Source of the DNA: Methylobacter sp.
Lineage (GTDB): Bacteria > Pseudomonadota > Gammaproteobacteria > Methylococcales > Methylomonadaceae
NCBI GenBank assembly: GCA_024636505.1
Contig: JAGXGY010000005.1
Coordinates: 1 to 36,354 of the forward strand
DNA: 36,354 bases
Reading direction: 5' to 3'
This document shows, in pieces, positions 27,732 to 36,354 of this stretch (the first letter of the stretch is position 1; each line of letters begins with the position of its first letter). The notes below the pieces were generated by a model that searched no databases, had not been told where the DNA came from, and saw nothing but the letters and a program-made list of their open reading frames with translations. Position numbers and translations under genes: made by a program.

Positions 27732-28475
27732 CTAGATTTTATAACCTCTGTGGACGGCGACGATGCCTTGTGACATATTGAAGTATTCGCAACGTTCCAG
27801 GCCTGCATTTTCCATCATGTTTTTCAGCTCGTCCTGCTTGGGATGCATACGGATCGATTCGGCCAGATAGCGGTAGCTGTCTTCATCTTTGGCGACGAAT
27901 TTGCCGATCTTGGGCAGCAGTTTGAATGAATAAAAATCGTAAATCTGTTCGGTGATTTTATCGACCGGATGCGAAAACTCCAGCACGATGACACGACCGC
28001 CGGGTTTCAGCACCCGGTGCATGGAACGCAACGCCGCATCCTTGTCGGTGACGTTGCGTAGGCCAAAGGCGATACAGACGCAATCGAAGGTGTTGTCTTC
28101 AAAGGGCAGGCACTCGGCATTGACTTGCGCGTAGCGGATATTGCCGACCAAGCCCCGGTCGATCAGGCGGTCGCGGCCGGTGCGCAGCATCTCGGAGTTA
28201 ATATCGGCCAAAACCACTTGGCCTTCGGCGCCTACGCGTTTTTCGAACAGCGTGGTCAAATCGCCGGTTCCGCCGGCCAAATCCAGCACTTGGTCGCCTT
28301 TGCGCACATTGCTCAACTGCACCGCCACGCGTTTCCAAATGCGGTGAATGCCCAGCGACATCAGGTCGTTCATGATGTCGTATTGTCCGGCAACGGAATC
28401 GAATACGCCGCGCACCAGCTTGACTTTGTCTTCGGTGGCGACTTGTTTAAAGCCGAAATGAGTGGTGTTGGTCAT
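27732..28475 (-). CDS. ubiE: Ubiquinone/menaquinone methyltransferase UbiE
   Basis: UbiE performs C-methylation in ubiquinone and menaquinone synthesis using SAM. Start at ATG 28475 ([20 protein letters not shown]) with AGGT 8 bases ahead gives 247 residues; the frame remains open further upstream without family support. Hallmarks are [20 protein letters not shown], the SAM site [12 protein letters not shown], and [20 protein letters not shown]. The ubiE-ubiJ-ubiB order is conserved in gammaproteobacteria. Confidence 0.96.
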   Translation of the reverse strand: MTNTTHFGFKQVATEDKVKLVRGVFDSVAGQYDIMNDLMSLGIHRIWKRVAVQLSNVRKGDQVLDLAGGTGDLTTLFEKRVGAEGQVVLADINSEMLRTGRDRLIDRGLVGNIRYAQVNAECLPFEDNTFDCVCIAFGLRNVTDKDAALRSMHRVLKPGGRVIVLEFSHPVDKITEQIYDFYSFKLLPKIGKFVAKDEDSYRYLAESIRMHPKQDELKNMMENAGLERCEYFNMSQGIVAVHRGYKI

Positions 28476-28507
28476 GGTTATACCTGTGTCATTAATAGTG
28501 TTGATTT

Positions 28508-28524
28508 GTGGGAGCGCCGCCCAC
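28508..28524. repeat. Short hairpin before ubiE
   Basis: GTGGG-AGCGCCG-CCCAC is a 5-bp stem in the 71 bases between the DUF971 gene and ubiE, followed by CGTCGCGA. It looks like a fragment of a GTGGGAGC-type dispersed repeat rather than a regulatory site. Confidence 0.3.
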
Positions 28525-28546
28525 GTCGCGACTTGCGGCAATGAAG

Positions 28547-28936
28547 TTAGTTTTGGGTCGGCTGTTTGCGCTGATAGCCGGCGGCTTCCAGATTACGCAG
28601 ATAATCGGCCCATAAGGTTTGATATTCGGCGCCTAATTTATACAGAAAATCCCAGGTATAAATGCCGCTGTTATGGCCGTCGCTAAATACCGGGGCTATC
28701 GCATAATTGCCGACCGGCTTGATGTCCTTGATAGTGACCTCTTCCTTGCCGACCTGCAGCACTTCCTGCCCAGGCGCGTGGCCGACCGCTTCCGCCGATG
28801 GCGTGTACACCCGCAGATATTCGCTGGGCAATTTGAACGTGCTGCCGTCGTCAAAACTGATTTCAATGATGTTGGAAACCTGATGCAGCTTGATTTCAGT
28901 CGGGTGGGTATTGCTGGGTTTTGCAGTTAGGCGCAT
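28547..28936 (-). CDS. DUF971 (gamma-butyrobetaine hydroxylase-like N-terminal domain) protein
   Basis: This 129-residue protein is a stand-alone DUF971 domain: [35 protein letters not shown], and the C-terminal [13 protein letters not shown]. The fold resembles the N-terminal zinc-binding part of gamma-butyrobetaine hydroxylase, but the usual cysteine ligands are not evident. It commonly lies between hslVU and ubiE in gammaproteobacteria, as here. Its role is unknown; iron-sulfur protein maintenance has been suggested for relatives. Confidence 0.88.
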   Translation of the reverse strand: MRLTAKPSNTHPTEIKLHQVSNIIEISFDDGSTFKLPSEYLRVYTPSAEAVGHAPGQEVLQVGKEEVTIKDIKPVGNYAIAPVFSDGHNSGIYTWDFLYKLGAEYQTLWADYLRNLEAAGYQRKQPTQN

Positions 28937-28970
28937 ATAGATAATACAGGACGAAAAGTGAAGGGCTAAG

Positions 28971-29005
28971 GGCGCAAGGTAAGGGGCGAACTTTTTCCTG
29001 GCGCC
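28971..29005 (-). terminator. Possible terminator after hslU, in a purine-rich repeat
   Basis: GGCGCAAGG (28971-28979) and CCTGGCGCC (28997-29005) form a 9-bp stem with one mismatch. The neighbouring GTGAAGGGCTAAGGGCG and GGGGCGAA resemble the repeats after valS and pgk. No long T run follows on the minus strand, so termination is uncertain. Confidence 0.4.
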
Positions 29006-29011
29006 GTGTGC

Positions 29012-30331
29012 CTACAAAATATAACGACTCAAATCCTCGTCTTCAACAAACTCGGCCAAATGATCATTCACATAAGCGGCATCGATAAGAAGGTCTTTGC
29101 CGCTAAGATCAGGAGCGTTAAAGGAAATGTCTTCCAGTAACCGCTCCAGAACGGTATGCAATCGTCTGGCGCCAATATTCTCTGTAGTTTCATTCACCTG
29201 CCAGCCGAACTCGGCAATGCGCTTGATGCCGTCTTCAGAAAACGACAGCGATACGCCTTCGGTGGCTAATAACGCAATATATTGCTCGGTTAACGACGCA
29301 TCAGGTTCGGTCAGAATCCGTACAAAATCATCGGCTGAAAGCGCATCCAGTTCAACGCGAATAGGGAATCGGCCTTGCAGTTCGGGAATTAAGTCCGATG
29401 GTTTGGTTAAATGAAATGCGCCCGATGCGATAAACAAAATATGGTCGGTTTTGATCGTGCCGTGTTTGGTGCTGACGGTGGTGCCTTCAACCAACGGCAG
29501 CAAATCGCGCTGTACGCCCTCGCGGGAGACTTCGCCGCCGCCCACTTCAGAACGTTTGCATATCTTGTCGATTTCGTCCAGAAACACGATGCCGTTTTGC
29601 TCGACAGATTCTACTGCACGTAAGCGGATGTCGTCTTCATTGACCAGTTTGGCTGCTTCTTCATCCTGTAAAACTTTCAGGGCTTTGTCGATTTTCATTT
29701 TGCGGGAGCGGGTTTTGCCCGAGCCCAGATTCTGGAACATACCTTGCAGTTGGCTGGTCATTTCTTCCATGCCGGGAGGCGCCATGATTTCAACGCCCAC
29801 CGGCGCAAGATGTACGTCGATTTCAACCTCCTTGTCATCCAGGTCGCCCTCGCGTAATTTCTTGCGCATTTTTTGACGGGTGGCTTCTTCGGTGTCGGAC
29901 AGCATGCCGCCATTTGCCCGGGGCAACAAAATATCCAGAATCCGGTCTTCGGCGGCTTCAAAAGCCTTGTTTTCAACCTTGTCCATTTCCAGAGTGCGGG
30001 TCAGTTTGACGGCGGTATCGACTAAATCACGAATAATCGAATCGACATCACGGCCTACGTAGCCGACTTCGGTGAATTTGGTGGCTTCAATTTTAATGAA
30101 AGGCGCGTTGGCCAGACGCGCCAGGCGACGGGCAATCTCAGTCTTGCCGACGCCGGTAGGGCCGATCATTAAAATATTTTTAGGAGTGATTTCTTCACGC
30201 AGGGCAGGGCCAACCTGTTGACGGCGCCAGCGGTCGCGTAGTGCAATGGCGACGGAACGCTTGGCATTGGCTTGGCCGACAATATGTTTGTCGAGCTCGC
30301 TTACAATTTCTTTTGGGGTCAATTGGGTCAT
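29012..30331 (-). CDS. hslU: ATP-dependent protease ATPase subunit HslU
   Basis: HslU is the AAA+ unfoldase that feeds substrates into the HslV peptidase. Walker A GPTGVGKT is at residues 57-64, Walker [10 protein letters not shown] near 257, and the I-domain lies between them (about 110-240). The C-terminus LSRYIL is the tail that docks into HslV. Its length of 439 residues is typical. It follows hslV with 49 bases, part of which is a duplicated hslV tail. Confidence 0.97.
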   Translation of the reverse strand: MTQLTPKEIVSELDKHIVGQANAKRSVAIALRDRWRRQQVGPALREEITPKNILMIGPTGVGKTEIARRLARLANAPFIKIEATKFTEVGYVGRDVDSIIRDLVDTAVKLTRTLEMDKVENKAFEAAEDRILDILLPRANGGMLSDTEEATRQKMRKKLREGDLDDKEVEIDVHLAPVGVEIMAPPGMEEMTSQLQGMFQNLGSGKTRSRKMKIDKALKVLQDEEAAKLVNEDDIRLRAVESVEQNGIVFLDEIDKICKRSEVGGGEVSREGVQRDLLPLVEGTTVSTKHGTIKTDHILFIASGAFHLTKPSDLIPELQGRFPIRVELDALSADDFVRILTEPDASLTEQYIALLATEGVSLSFSEDGIKRIAEFGWQVNETTENIGARRLHTVLERLLEDISFNAPDLSGKDLLIDAAYVNDHLAEFVEDEDLSRYIL

Positions 30332-30338
30332 GTGTTTA

Positions 30339-30440
30339 CTCGTTAGGTTTAGCGTCGAGTTCGTCTATACGCTTCAAAGGTCAAAGGCTCTTTGGATCGA
30401 AAGAGCGCTCATTCGGTTCCGCATCCAGTTCTTCAATACG
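30339..30440 (-). repeat. Duplicated hslV tail, in frame across the stop codon
   Basis: The 33 bases at 30408-30440 (end of hsl[12 protein letters not shown]) recur at 30339-30371 as [11 protein letters not shown], 69 bases away and in the same frame. A TGA (30381-30383) lies between them and a TAA (30336-30338) follows the second copy. 25 of 33 bases match, and six of the eight differences are synonymous. Confidence 0.75.
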
Positions 30441-30953
30441 CAAATTATGGTTGGTATAAATACAGATGTCAGCGGCGATATTCAAGGACCGCTCGACAAT
30501 TTCGCGGGCGCTAAGATTGGTGTTTTCCAGTAATGCACGAGCAGCAGCCTGGGCAAAAGCGCCGCCGGAGCCTATTGCCATCAAATCGAATTCAGGTTCG
30601 ATCACGTCACCGGTACCGGAAATAATCAATGAAGTTTTGGCATCGGCAATGGTCAGCAAGGCTTCCAGTTTGCGTAAGGCGCGATCGGTACGCCAGTCCT
30701 TAGCCATTTCTACCGCAGCACGGGTTAAATTGCCGCGATGCTTTTCCAGCTTGCCTTCAAAATGCTCAAATAAAGTGAAAGCATCCGCAGTCGCACCGGC
30801 AAAACCGGCGATGACTTTATCGTTATATAAGCGGCGGACTTTGCGCGCATTGCCTTTCATTACCGTGTTGCCCAATGTGACTTGGCCGTCGCCGCCGATC
30901 ACAACTTTGTCGCCTCGACGAACGGAAAGTATTGTTGTTCCTCTAAAACTCAC
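30381..30953 (-). CDS. hslV: ATP-dependent protease peptidase subunit HslV
   Basis: HslV is the proteasome-like threonine peptidase of the HslUV complex. The GTG start has AAGGTG 5 bases ahead. After a five-residue propeptide (MSFRG) comes TTILSVRR with T6 as the nucleophile. [20 protein letters not shown] and [16 protein letters not shown] are family signatures. At 190 residues it is slightly long. E. coli ends soon after IEEL, whereas this protein adds [14 protein letters not shown] before TGA. The tail is repeated past the stop, so the present end may be a recent truncation. Confidence 0.96.
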   Translation of the reverse strand: MSFRGTTILSVRRGDKVVIGGDGQVTLGNTVMKGNARKVRRLYNDKVIAGFAGATADAFTLFEHFEGKLEKHRGNLTRAAVEMAKDWRTDRALRKLEALLTIADAKTSLIISGTGDVIEPEFDLMAIGSGGAFAQAAARALLENTNLSAREIVERSLNIAADICIYTNHNLRIEELDAEPNERSFDPKSL

Positions 30954-31120
30954 TTTAGCACCTTAAAATTACCGATATAGACGGCTGATTTTACATGGTC
31001 TGAATTTAAATGTGCGAAAAAATACCAGCCGCATTATATTAATATTCGGGATTCTATTTAGTTAAGGCTTAGAAAAATTATGCTACGCTGAGCAAAATAC
31101 TAAGAAGAGAGGCACGCTAA

Positions 31121-31759
31121 ATGGACGCACTGGACCAAATATCAACAACTCTGGCATTATCCATGGGGCTGGCGTGGGCCAGCGGCATAAACCTGTACGC
31201 GACGCTGTTCACGCTGGGCTATCTGGCCAATACCGGCAATATCGATTTGCCGCCGGATTTAGAGATAGTCGCTAACCCAATGGTCATGGCTGCGGCGGGA
31301 CTGATGTATTGTGTCGAGTTTTTTGCCGATAAAGTACCCGGCGTTGATACCGGCTGGGATGCGATCCATACCTTTGTCCGCATTCCGGCAGGAGCGATGC
31401 TGGCCGCCGGAGCCATTGGCGACTTGAATCCCGCCGTTGAGTTAGCTGCAGCCATCATGGGCGGCAGTCTGGCGGCAGGGTCGCATGCGACCAAGGCCGG
31501 AAGCCGGGTGATGATTAACGCCTCGCCGGAACCCTTTAGTAACTGGGCGGCATCGATCAGCGAGGATGTCGTGGTAATCACCGGCGTCTGGGCGTGCATT
31601 AATCATCCGCTCTTGTTCTTGATAGCGCTGGCGTTATTTATCCTGCTGATGATCTGGCTGCTGCCGAAAATATGGACAGGCATAAAGCGGGTATTCGGTT
31701 TTATTGTTAACGGGTTCAGAACAGAAAATCCGGCGATAGATCAGAATTCACCGCAATAA
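31121..31759 (+). CDS. DUF4126 membrane protein
   Basis: The 212-residue protein has several hydrophobic segments and the DUF4126 pattern: LSMGLAWASGINLYATLFTL, EFFADKVPGVDTGWDAIHTF, and GSLAAGSHATKAGSRVMINA. Hydrophobic stretches fall near residues 8-35, 50-66, 88-118 and 150-190. Glycine-rich helices suggest an integral inner-membrane protein. No function is known to me. It is divergent from hslV and sits before the tRNA-Phe genes. Confidence 0.88.
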   Translation: MDALDQISTTLALSMGLAWASGINLYATLFTLGYLANTGNIDLPPDLEIVANPMVMAAAGLMYCVEFFADKVPGVDTGWDAIHTFVRIPAGAMLAAGAIGDLNPAVELAAAIMGGSLAAGSHATKAGSRVMINASPEPFSNWAASISEDVVVITGVWACINHPLLFLIALALFILLMIWLLPKIWTGIKRVFGFIVNGFRTENPAIDQNSPQ

Positions 31760-31773
31760 AAAAACATTATTTA

Positions 31774-31802
31774 TTGACTGGCGGCAGATAATCGAGTCTA
31801 AT
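31774..31802 (+). promoter_or_regulatory. Sigma-70 promoter for the tRNA-Phe pair
   Basis: TTGACT at 31774-31779 and TCTAAT at 31797-31802 are 17 bases apart, close to consensus, and are followed by a GC-rich GGCGCTC discriminator as in stringently controlled stable-RNA promoters. The first tRNA begins 20 bases after the -10 box. Confidence 0.7.
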
Positions 31803-31821
31803 GGCGCTCTTTTGTAGTTCC

Positions 31822-31897
<76 letters not shown>

Positions 31898-31924
31898 CTG
31901 CAAAAAAACGCAACACCTCAAAAT

Positions 31925-32000
<76 letters not shown>

Positions 32001-32007
32001 TGAATTT

Positions 32008-32038
32008 CAAAGGCTCCGATCTGATCGGGGCCTTTTTT
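32008..32038 (+). terminator. Intrinsic terminator of the tRNA-Phe operon
   Basis: AAAGGCTCCGAT and ATCGGGGCCTTT form a stem around CTG, with one T-G pair, ending in a run of six T. This is a textbook rho-independent terminator 8 bases after the second tRNA. Confidence 0.9.
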
Positions 32039-32516
32039 ATTTGTGCTTTCCGGTCCTCCTCTGGGCCGAGCGGTGTCTAGTTCGGTTATGCTCTGTCATA
32101 TTCGCCGCCTACAAAACGCCCATTCTTTCCGCAAAACGGCAATGAGACACCCAACAGTCATCGTGATCGGTGCGACCAGAAGAGTTTTTCCGAAGCTTAA
32201 AACACGAGCAACTTAACCACAAGAAATTCAGAACTAAAGAAGTGGCTAAGCTGAGTATTATTGATCATTTGGCTTTTTATAATTTTATAATGGTAAACGC
32301 GCGCACTCAAAATTAAGCTATCAATCCCCGCTGGAATTTGAGCGGGATCCTATAAGAAGACTGCTTAAGAAAGTATCCGGTTTTAGTTGATCATTACATA
32401 TTTCTATGCGGCCCACTATGTAGACTCATTAAGGAAAGAGAATATATCGCGGAGTTTTTTATCCAGCTGCTAAAATCCTCGAAGATCAGTCGCAGAACAT
32501 TTTTTGAACGTTACAA
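32039..32516. other. Gene-free stretch between the tRNA-Phe genes and hsdR
   Basis: No convincing gene is visible in 478 bases. It holds an AT-rich patch near 32275-32292 with two overlapping TATAAT-like boxes and a TTGATC, at spacings that do not fit well. A perfect 6-bp hairpin CCCGCT/AGCGGG occurs at 32327-32346. This stretch probably marks the border of an acquired segment and includes the hsdR promoter. I find no copy of the tRNA 3' end that would mark an attachment site. Confidence 0.4.
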
Positions 32517-35516
32517 ATGCCCACAAAAGAAAACCAGATCGAACAAGGCTTAATTCATAAGTTGACCGATCTTAAGTACATCTACCGCGATGACATCCGC
32601 GACAAGGCCGCGCTTGAGCAAAACTTTCGCCAGAAGTTTGAGGCCTTAAACCGCGTTCACCTAACAGATGCAGAATTCGCCCGCCTGCGTGATGAAATCA
32701 TTACCACTGACGTCTTCACCGCTTCACAGGCCTTGCGCGAGAAGGGCAAATTTACCCGCGAAGACGGCACCCCGCTGGAATACATGCTGGTTAATCTGCG
32801 CGATTGGTGCAAGAACGAATTTGAAGTTATCAATCAACTGCGCATCAACACTGACAACAGTCACCACCGCTACGACGTTATCCTGCTGATCAACGGCTTG
32901 CCGCTGGTACAGATTGAGCTGAAAACGCTGCAAATCAGCCCACGCCGCGCCATGGAGCAGATCGTTGACTACAAAAACGAACCCGGCAACGGCTACACCA
33001 ACTCGCTGCTCTGTTTCATGCAGTTGTTCATCGTCAGCAACGAAAACGACACCCGCTACTTTGCCAACAATCGCAACCAGCACTTCAGCTTTAACGCGGA
33101 AGAGCGCTTTTTGCCCATCTACCAGCACGCCGACGAGAAAAACAACAAAATCGCCCACCTGCACGACTTTGCCGACGACTTCCTCGCCAAATGCACCTTG
33201 GGGAAATTGATCAGCCGCTATATGGTTCTGGTGCAAAGCGAGCAAAAAATCCTCATTATGCGCCCCTACCAAATCTATGCGGTCAAGGCCATTGTTGACT
33301 GTATCCACCAGAATCGCGGTAACGGCTATATCTGGCACACCACCGGCAGCGGCAAGACGCTCACCTCGTTCAAGGCCTCCACCTTGCTGAAAGACAACCC
33401 CGACATCGAAAAATGCCTGTTCGTGGTGGACCGTAAAGACCTCGACCGCCAGACCCGCGAGGAATTCAACAAATTCCAGGAAGGCTGCGTCGAGCACAAC
33501 ACCAACACCGAAGCCATGGTGCGCCGCATGTTGTCGGACGACTACGCCGACAAGGTGATCGTCACCACCATCCAGAAGCTGGGCCTGGCGCTGGACGAAA
33601 ACAGCAAGCGCAACCAATCAAAACAAAAAGAGGGCAAACAGACCTACAAGGAGCGCCTCGAACCCCTGCGCGATAAGCGCGTGGTCTTTATCTTCGACGA
33701 ATGCCACCGCTCCCAGTTTGGTGAAAGCCATAAGGCCATCAAAGAGTTCTTCCCCAAGGCGCAATTGTTCGGCTTTACCGGCACGCCGATCTTTGATGAA
33801 AACGCCAGCTATCAGCAGATCGATGGTAATGTCGGCTCCTTTAAAACCACCCAAGACATCTTCGAAAAACAGCTGCACGCCTACACCATCACCCACGCCA
33901 TTGAAGACAAAAATGTGCTGAGTTTCCACATCGACTACTTTGGCAAGGAGGGCGACAAGAAACCCAAAAAGGGCCAGACCTACCCAGCAGAAGCAGTTGT
34001 GAATTCCATACTGGAAAAACACGACAACGCCACCGATCACCGTCGCTACAACGCCATACTGGCAACTGCCTCCATCAATCATGCGATTGAATATGTAGAG
34101 GCCTTTAAAACTATTCAGGCGCAAAAACAGGCCGAGGATGAAAACTTCCAGCCGCTGAAAATCGCCTGCGTCTTCTCGCCACCGGCAGAAGGCAACAAAG
34201 ACGTGCAGCAGCTACAGGAAGACCTGGCAACAGAGAAAGAAGATAACCAACAAGAGCCGGAGCAAAAGAAGGCCGCGCTCAAGACCATTATTGACGACTA
34301 CAACCGCCAATACGGTAGCAATCACACCATCAACGAATTCGACAGCTACTATCAGGACGTGCAGCAGCGCATCAAGGATCACAAATACCCCAATGCCGAC
34401 TTGCTGCGTAAAGGTCAAGAGAAGATCGACATCACCATCGTGGTGGATATGCTGCTCACCGGCTTCGACTCCAAATACCTCAACACCCTGTACGTGGATA
34501 AAAACCTCAAACACCACGGCCTGATACAGGCCTTGTCGCGCACCAATCGCGTGCTCAACGACAGCAAGCCCTGGGGCAACATCCTCGACTTTCGCTATCA
34601 GGAAGACGAAGTGAATGACGCCATTGAAATGTTCTCTGGTTCAGCCAAAGACCGGGCGCGGGAAATCTGGCTGGTCGATCCCGCCCCTGTGGTAGTGGAA
34701 CAGTACCAAGCCGCCGTGGGCAGTCTGGAAACCTTTATGACCGCCAAAGGGCTGGCCTGCGAACCCTCGCAAGTGGTCAACCTCAAGGGCGACACCGCCA
34801 AGGCGGAATTCATCAACCACTTTAAAGAGCTGCAAAAGCTCAAGACCCAACTGGAGCAATACACCGACCTCGATGACGACAGTAAGCAGACCCTCGAAGA
34901 AAAATTCCCTACCGATACCCATCGGGGCTTCAAGGCCGCCTATCTCGACACCTATCAGGAACTCAAGCGCAAACAGGGCAAGGGCGACGAAGCCGAAGCC
35001 GCCGTGCAGCAACTGGAATTCGACTTGGTGCTGTTCGCCTCCAGCCTCATCGACTACGACTACATCATGGGGCTGATCGCCAAATCCACCCAGAAGACCG
35101 GCAAGCAGAAAATGACCCGCGCCCAGCTCATCGAGTTGATCAGCGCCAACGCCAACCTGATGGAAGAGCGCGAAGAGATTATCGCCTATATAAGCAGCCT
35201 GAAAACCGGCGAAGCGCTCAATGAAAAAGAGATCCGCGCAGGCTATCAGGCCTTCAAGGCACAAAAGGCCGCCGCCGATCTGGCCAAGCTCGCCAACAAA
35301 CACGGCCTGAAAACCGCAGCTCTGCAAGATTTTGTCGATGCCATCATGAGCCGCATGATTTTCGACGGCGAACAGCTCACCGACCTGCTTAGCCCCCTGG
35401 GGCTGGGTTGGAAAGCTCGGCGAGAAGCCGAACTGGCATTGATGGCAGACCTGGTGCCCTATCTGCAAAAACTCGCAGGCGGGCGGGAAATATCGGGGTT
35501 AAATGCATATGAGTAA
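32517..35516 (+). CDS. hsdR: Type I restriction enzyme R subunit (HsdR family)
   Basis: HsdR translocates and cuts unmethylated DNA when joined with HsdM and HsdS. The N-terminal nuclease shows D120 in RYDVIL and E134-x-K136 in QIELK. The helicase motor has Walker A TTGSGKT (275-281), DECH (394-397), TGTP (421-424), and LLTGFDSKYLNTLYVDK near 650. A helical C-terminal region that usually contacts HsdM follows. The 999-residue length is typical. Codons end in C far more often than in the neighbouring core genes, and the gene follows tRNA-Phe, so transfer is likely. No hsdM or hsdS is in the window; they may lie beyond the IS66 element. No strong ribosome-binding site precedes the ATG. Confidence 0.94.
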   Translation: MPTKENQIEQGLIHKLTDLKYIYRDDIRDKAALEQNFRQKFEALNRVHLTDAEFARLRDEIITTDVFTASQALREKGKFTREDGTPLEYMLVNLRDWCKNEFEVINQLRINTDNSHHRYDVILLINGLPLVQIELKTLQISPRRAMEQIVDYKNEPGNGYTNSLLCFMQLFIVSNENDTRYFANNRNQHFSFNAEERFLPIYQHADEKNNKIAHLHDFADDFLAKCTLGKLISRYMVLVQSEQKILIMRPYQIYAVKAIVDCIHQNRGNGYIWHTTGSGKTLTSFKASTLLKDNPDIEKCLFVVDRKDLDRQTREEFNKFQEGCVEHNTNTEAMVRRMLSDDYADKVIVTTIQKLGLALDENSKRNQSKQKEGKQTYKERLEPLRDKRVVFIFDECHRSQFGESHKAIKEFFPKAQLFGFTGTPIFDENASYQQIDGNVGSFKTTQDIFEKQLHAYTITHAIEDKNVLSFHIDYFGKEGDKKPKKGQTYPAEAVVNSILEKHDNATDHRRYNAILATASINHAIEYVEAFKTIQAQKQAEDENFQPLKIACVFSPPAEGNKDVQQLQEDLATEKEDNQQEPEQKKAALKTIIDDYNRQYGSNHTINEFDSYYQDVQQRIKDHKYPNADLLRKGQEKIDITIVVDMLLTGFDSKYLNTLYVDKNLKHHGLIQALSRTNRVLNDSKPWGNILDFRYQEDEVNDAIEMFSGSAKDRAREIWLVDPAPVVVEQYQAAVGSLETFMTAKGLACEPSQVVNLKGDTAKAEFINHFKELQKLKTQLEQYTDLDDDSKQTLEEKFPTDTHRGFKAAYLDTYQELKRKQGKGDEAEAAVQQLEFDLVLFASSLIDYDYIMGLIAKSTQKTGKQKMTRAQLIELISANANLMEEREEIIAYISSLKTGEALNEKEIRAGYQAFKAQKAAADLAKLANKHGLKTAALQDFVDAIMSRMIFDGEQLTDLLSPLGLGWKARREAELALMADLVPYLQKLAGGREISGLNAYE

Positions 35517-35838
35517 ACTACCCGACAACACCCAAGCAAGCTTTAACTTGCTACTGCAACAGATTCAGCAAGCGCGGCAGAAAGTGTTGGCGCAGGTCAA
35601 CACGGCGCTGATTGACCTCTATTGGCAGGTTGGCAAAACCATTAGCGACAAAGTGCAATCCGAAACGTGGGGCAAAGGCGTGGTGCGCGAGTTGGCGCAA
35701 TACATCGCGCAAAATGCCCCGGACATAAAAGGTTTTTCCGATAAAAACCTGTGGCGCATGAAGCAGTTTTACGAAACCTACGCCACCGATGAAAAACTCT
35801 CATCATTGGTGAGAGCATTGCCGTGGACGCATAACACT
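35503..35838 (+). pseudogene. DUF1016 (YhcG-type) gene cut by an IS66 element
   Basis: The frame begins MHMSKLPDN (or at ATG 35509), overlapping the hsdR end. It shows the DUF1016 N-terminal pattern: ALIDLYWQVGKTISDKVQSE, GFSDKNLWRMKQFYETY and LVRALPWTHNT. Intact family members continue with LILS-like sequence into a PD-(D/E)xK-type nuclease domain. Here the match stops exactly where an IS66 end begins (35839). Only about 112 residues remain, so the predicted nuclease domain is separated or lost. Such genes often accompany type I restriction loci. Confidence 0.85.
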
Positions 35839-35914
35839 GTAAGCGCCCAACCGTGCCATCTAATCAAGCCCAATAGAAACTGGCATCCTCTGCATTTTTT
35901 GAAGAGGATACAAC

Positions 35915-36217
35915 ATGGCCTTATCAGTCCATTGGAAAACCCATATCGACACTTGGCAAAGCAGTGGTTTGTCGCAAGCGGCGTACTGTCGACAGCACCA
36001 ACTCACCTACAACACATTTTCAGCGCGACTGTGTGAGTTCAGGGCGCAGGCTAAAACCTCGCCATCGGCGCCTCCTCAGTTACTGCCGATCCATGTGCAA
36101 CCGCAGTCCTTGCCTGAGGTCAGCCTGGTTCTGCACCATGCCCGAGGTCATCGGCTGGAATTGCCTGCGGGTGTGTCCGCATCTTGGCTGGCGGAGTTCT
36201 GGCGATGCCTGGGTTAA
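35915..36217 (+). CDS. tnpA: IS66-family accessory protein TnpA
   Basis: The 100-residue protein has the small helix-turn-helix layout of IS66 TnpA: WKTHIDTWQSSGLSQAAYCR and QHQLTYNTFSARL. A C-terminal beta segment follows (SLVLHHARGHRLELPAG). GAGGA lies 8 bases before the ATG. It overlaps tnpB by 13 bases. It is needed with TnpB for efficient transposition in the family. Confidence 0.88.
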   Translation: MALSVHWKTHIDTWQSSGLSQAAYCRQHQLTYNTFSARLCEFRAQAKTSPSAPPQLLPIHVQPQSLPEVSLVLHHARGHRLELPAGVSASWLAEFWRCLG

Positions 36218-36354
36218 TCGAAGTACCGGCGCAAATCTGGTTGGCCGTGGCGCCGGTCGATATGCGCCGTGGCATCGATGGCTTATCGTCGATTGTGCAG
36301 CAAGCGTTAGGGCATTCGCCGTGCGCAGGATCGGCCTTTGTGTTTCATAATCGC
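36205..36354 (+). CDS. tnpB: IS66-family accessory protein TnpB, cut by the window end
   Basis: The frame starts at ATG 36205 inside the tnpA end and is open to the last base. It encodes 50 residues so far, including QIWLAVAPVDMRRGIDGLSS, the conserved IS66 ORF2 (TnpB) pattern (W-L-A-x-x-P-x-DMR-x-G-x-DGL). The remaining half of about 115 residues lies outside the window. Confidence 0.88.
   Translation, partial: MPGLIEVPAQIWLAVAPVDMRRGIDGLSSIVQQALGHSPCAGSAFVFHNR

Larger units (their letters stand above)
35839..36354 (+). mobile_element. IS66-family element, left part only
   Basis: The terminal sequence begins GTAAGCGCCCAACCGTGCCA, with the GTAAGCG tip typical of IS66-family ends. Two accessory genes in the usual order follow, and the element continues past the window. 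The 8 bases before it (ATAACACT, 35831-35838) should be the target duplication, since this family makes 8-bp duplications. The right end and the main transposase gene tnpC are not in the window. Confidence 0.85.

Noticed and set aside
32724..33617. Long minus-strand open frame of 297 residues opposite hsdR
   Set aside because: It is a shadow of the C-rich codon pattern in hsdR, shows low-complexity valine-rich sequence, and matches no family. Similar frames at 33618-34124 and 34641-35468 have the same cause.
35839..36036. Continuation of the DUF1016 frame into the IS66 end
   Set aside because: Residues after HNT come from IS66 terminal and tnpA sequence in a different frame and do not resemble DUF1016 proteins.

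Overview
The window looks like chromosomal DNA of a gammaproteobacterium. Several conserved gammaproteobacterial blocks support this: divergent lptFG / pepA-holC-valS, cmoAB, ubiC, hslVU-DUF971-ubiE-ubiJ-ubiB, and pgk with rpoZ-spoT. The style of the proteins and the many small GC-rich hairpin repeats remind me of methane-oxidising Methylococcales (Methylobacter-like). That is inference: no methanotrophy gene lies in the window.

Layout. 1-464: gene debris, including a broken N-terminal piece of an NhaA-type Na+/H+ antiporter. 465-3397: type IV pilus genes pilC and pilB (minus). 3519-9089: valS, a PemK/MazF-like toxin with a DUF2281 antitoxin, holC and pepA (all minus); the toxin-antitoxin pair sits inside the normally contiguous pepA-holC-valS operon. 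9460-11660: lptF and lptG (plus, LPS export), then a gamma-carbonic-anhydrase-like protein. 12263-14678: aroE, a membrane protein and hemB (minus). 14821-17305: an MlaC-like lipid-binding protein and cmoA-cmoB (plus, tRNA wobble modification). 17395-26899: ubiC, recG, ridA, spoT, rpoZ, pgk, a thioredoxin-like protein and ubiB (minus). 27098-30953: ubiJ, ubiE, a DUF971 protein, hslU and hslV (minus). 31121-32000: a DUF4126 membrane protein and two identical tRNA-Phe genes with a good promoter and terminator. 32517-36354: accessory DNA with a type I restriction HsdR subunit of different codon style, a DUF1016 (YhcG-type) gene cut by an IS66-family element, and the left end of that element running off the window.

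The core genes are ordinary housekeeping. The unusual signal is repetitive DNA, some of it inside reading frames. Two places in valS and one in holC carry 45-55 bp in-frame segments with a shared layout: a GGGATGG-like head followed by a short hairpin whose stem differs between copies with compensating changes. They resemble in principle the palindromic elements known in Rickettsia genes. CmoB carries a different in-frame insert, a 22-bp-arm hairpin related to an intergenic repeat near ubiJ. hslV has a duplicated 3' tail, in frame past its stop codon, that differs mostly at synonymous positions. Upstream of the thioredoxin-like gene is a dense cluster of at least five hairpins. Hairpin-bearing, purine-rich repeats follow valS, pgk and hslU, where they probably act as terminators.
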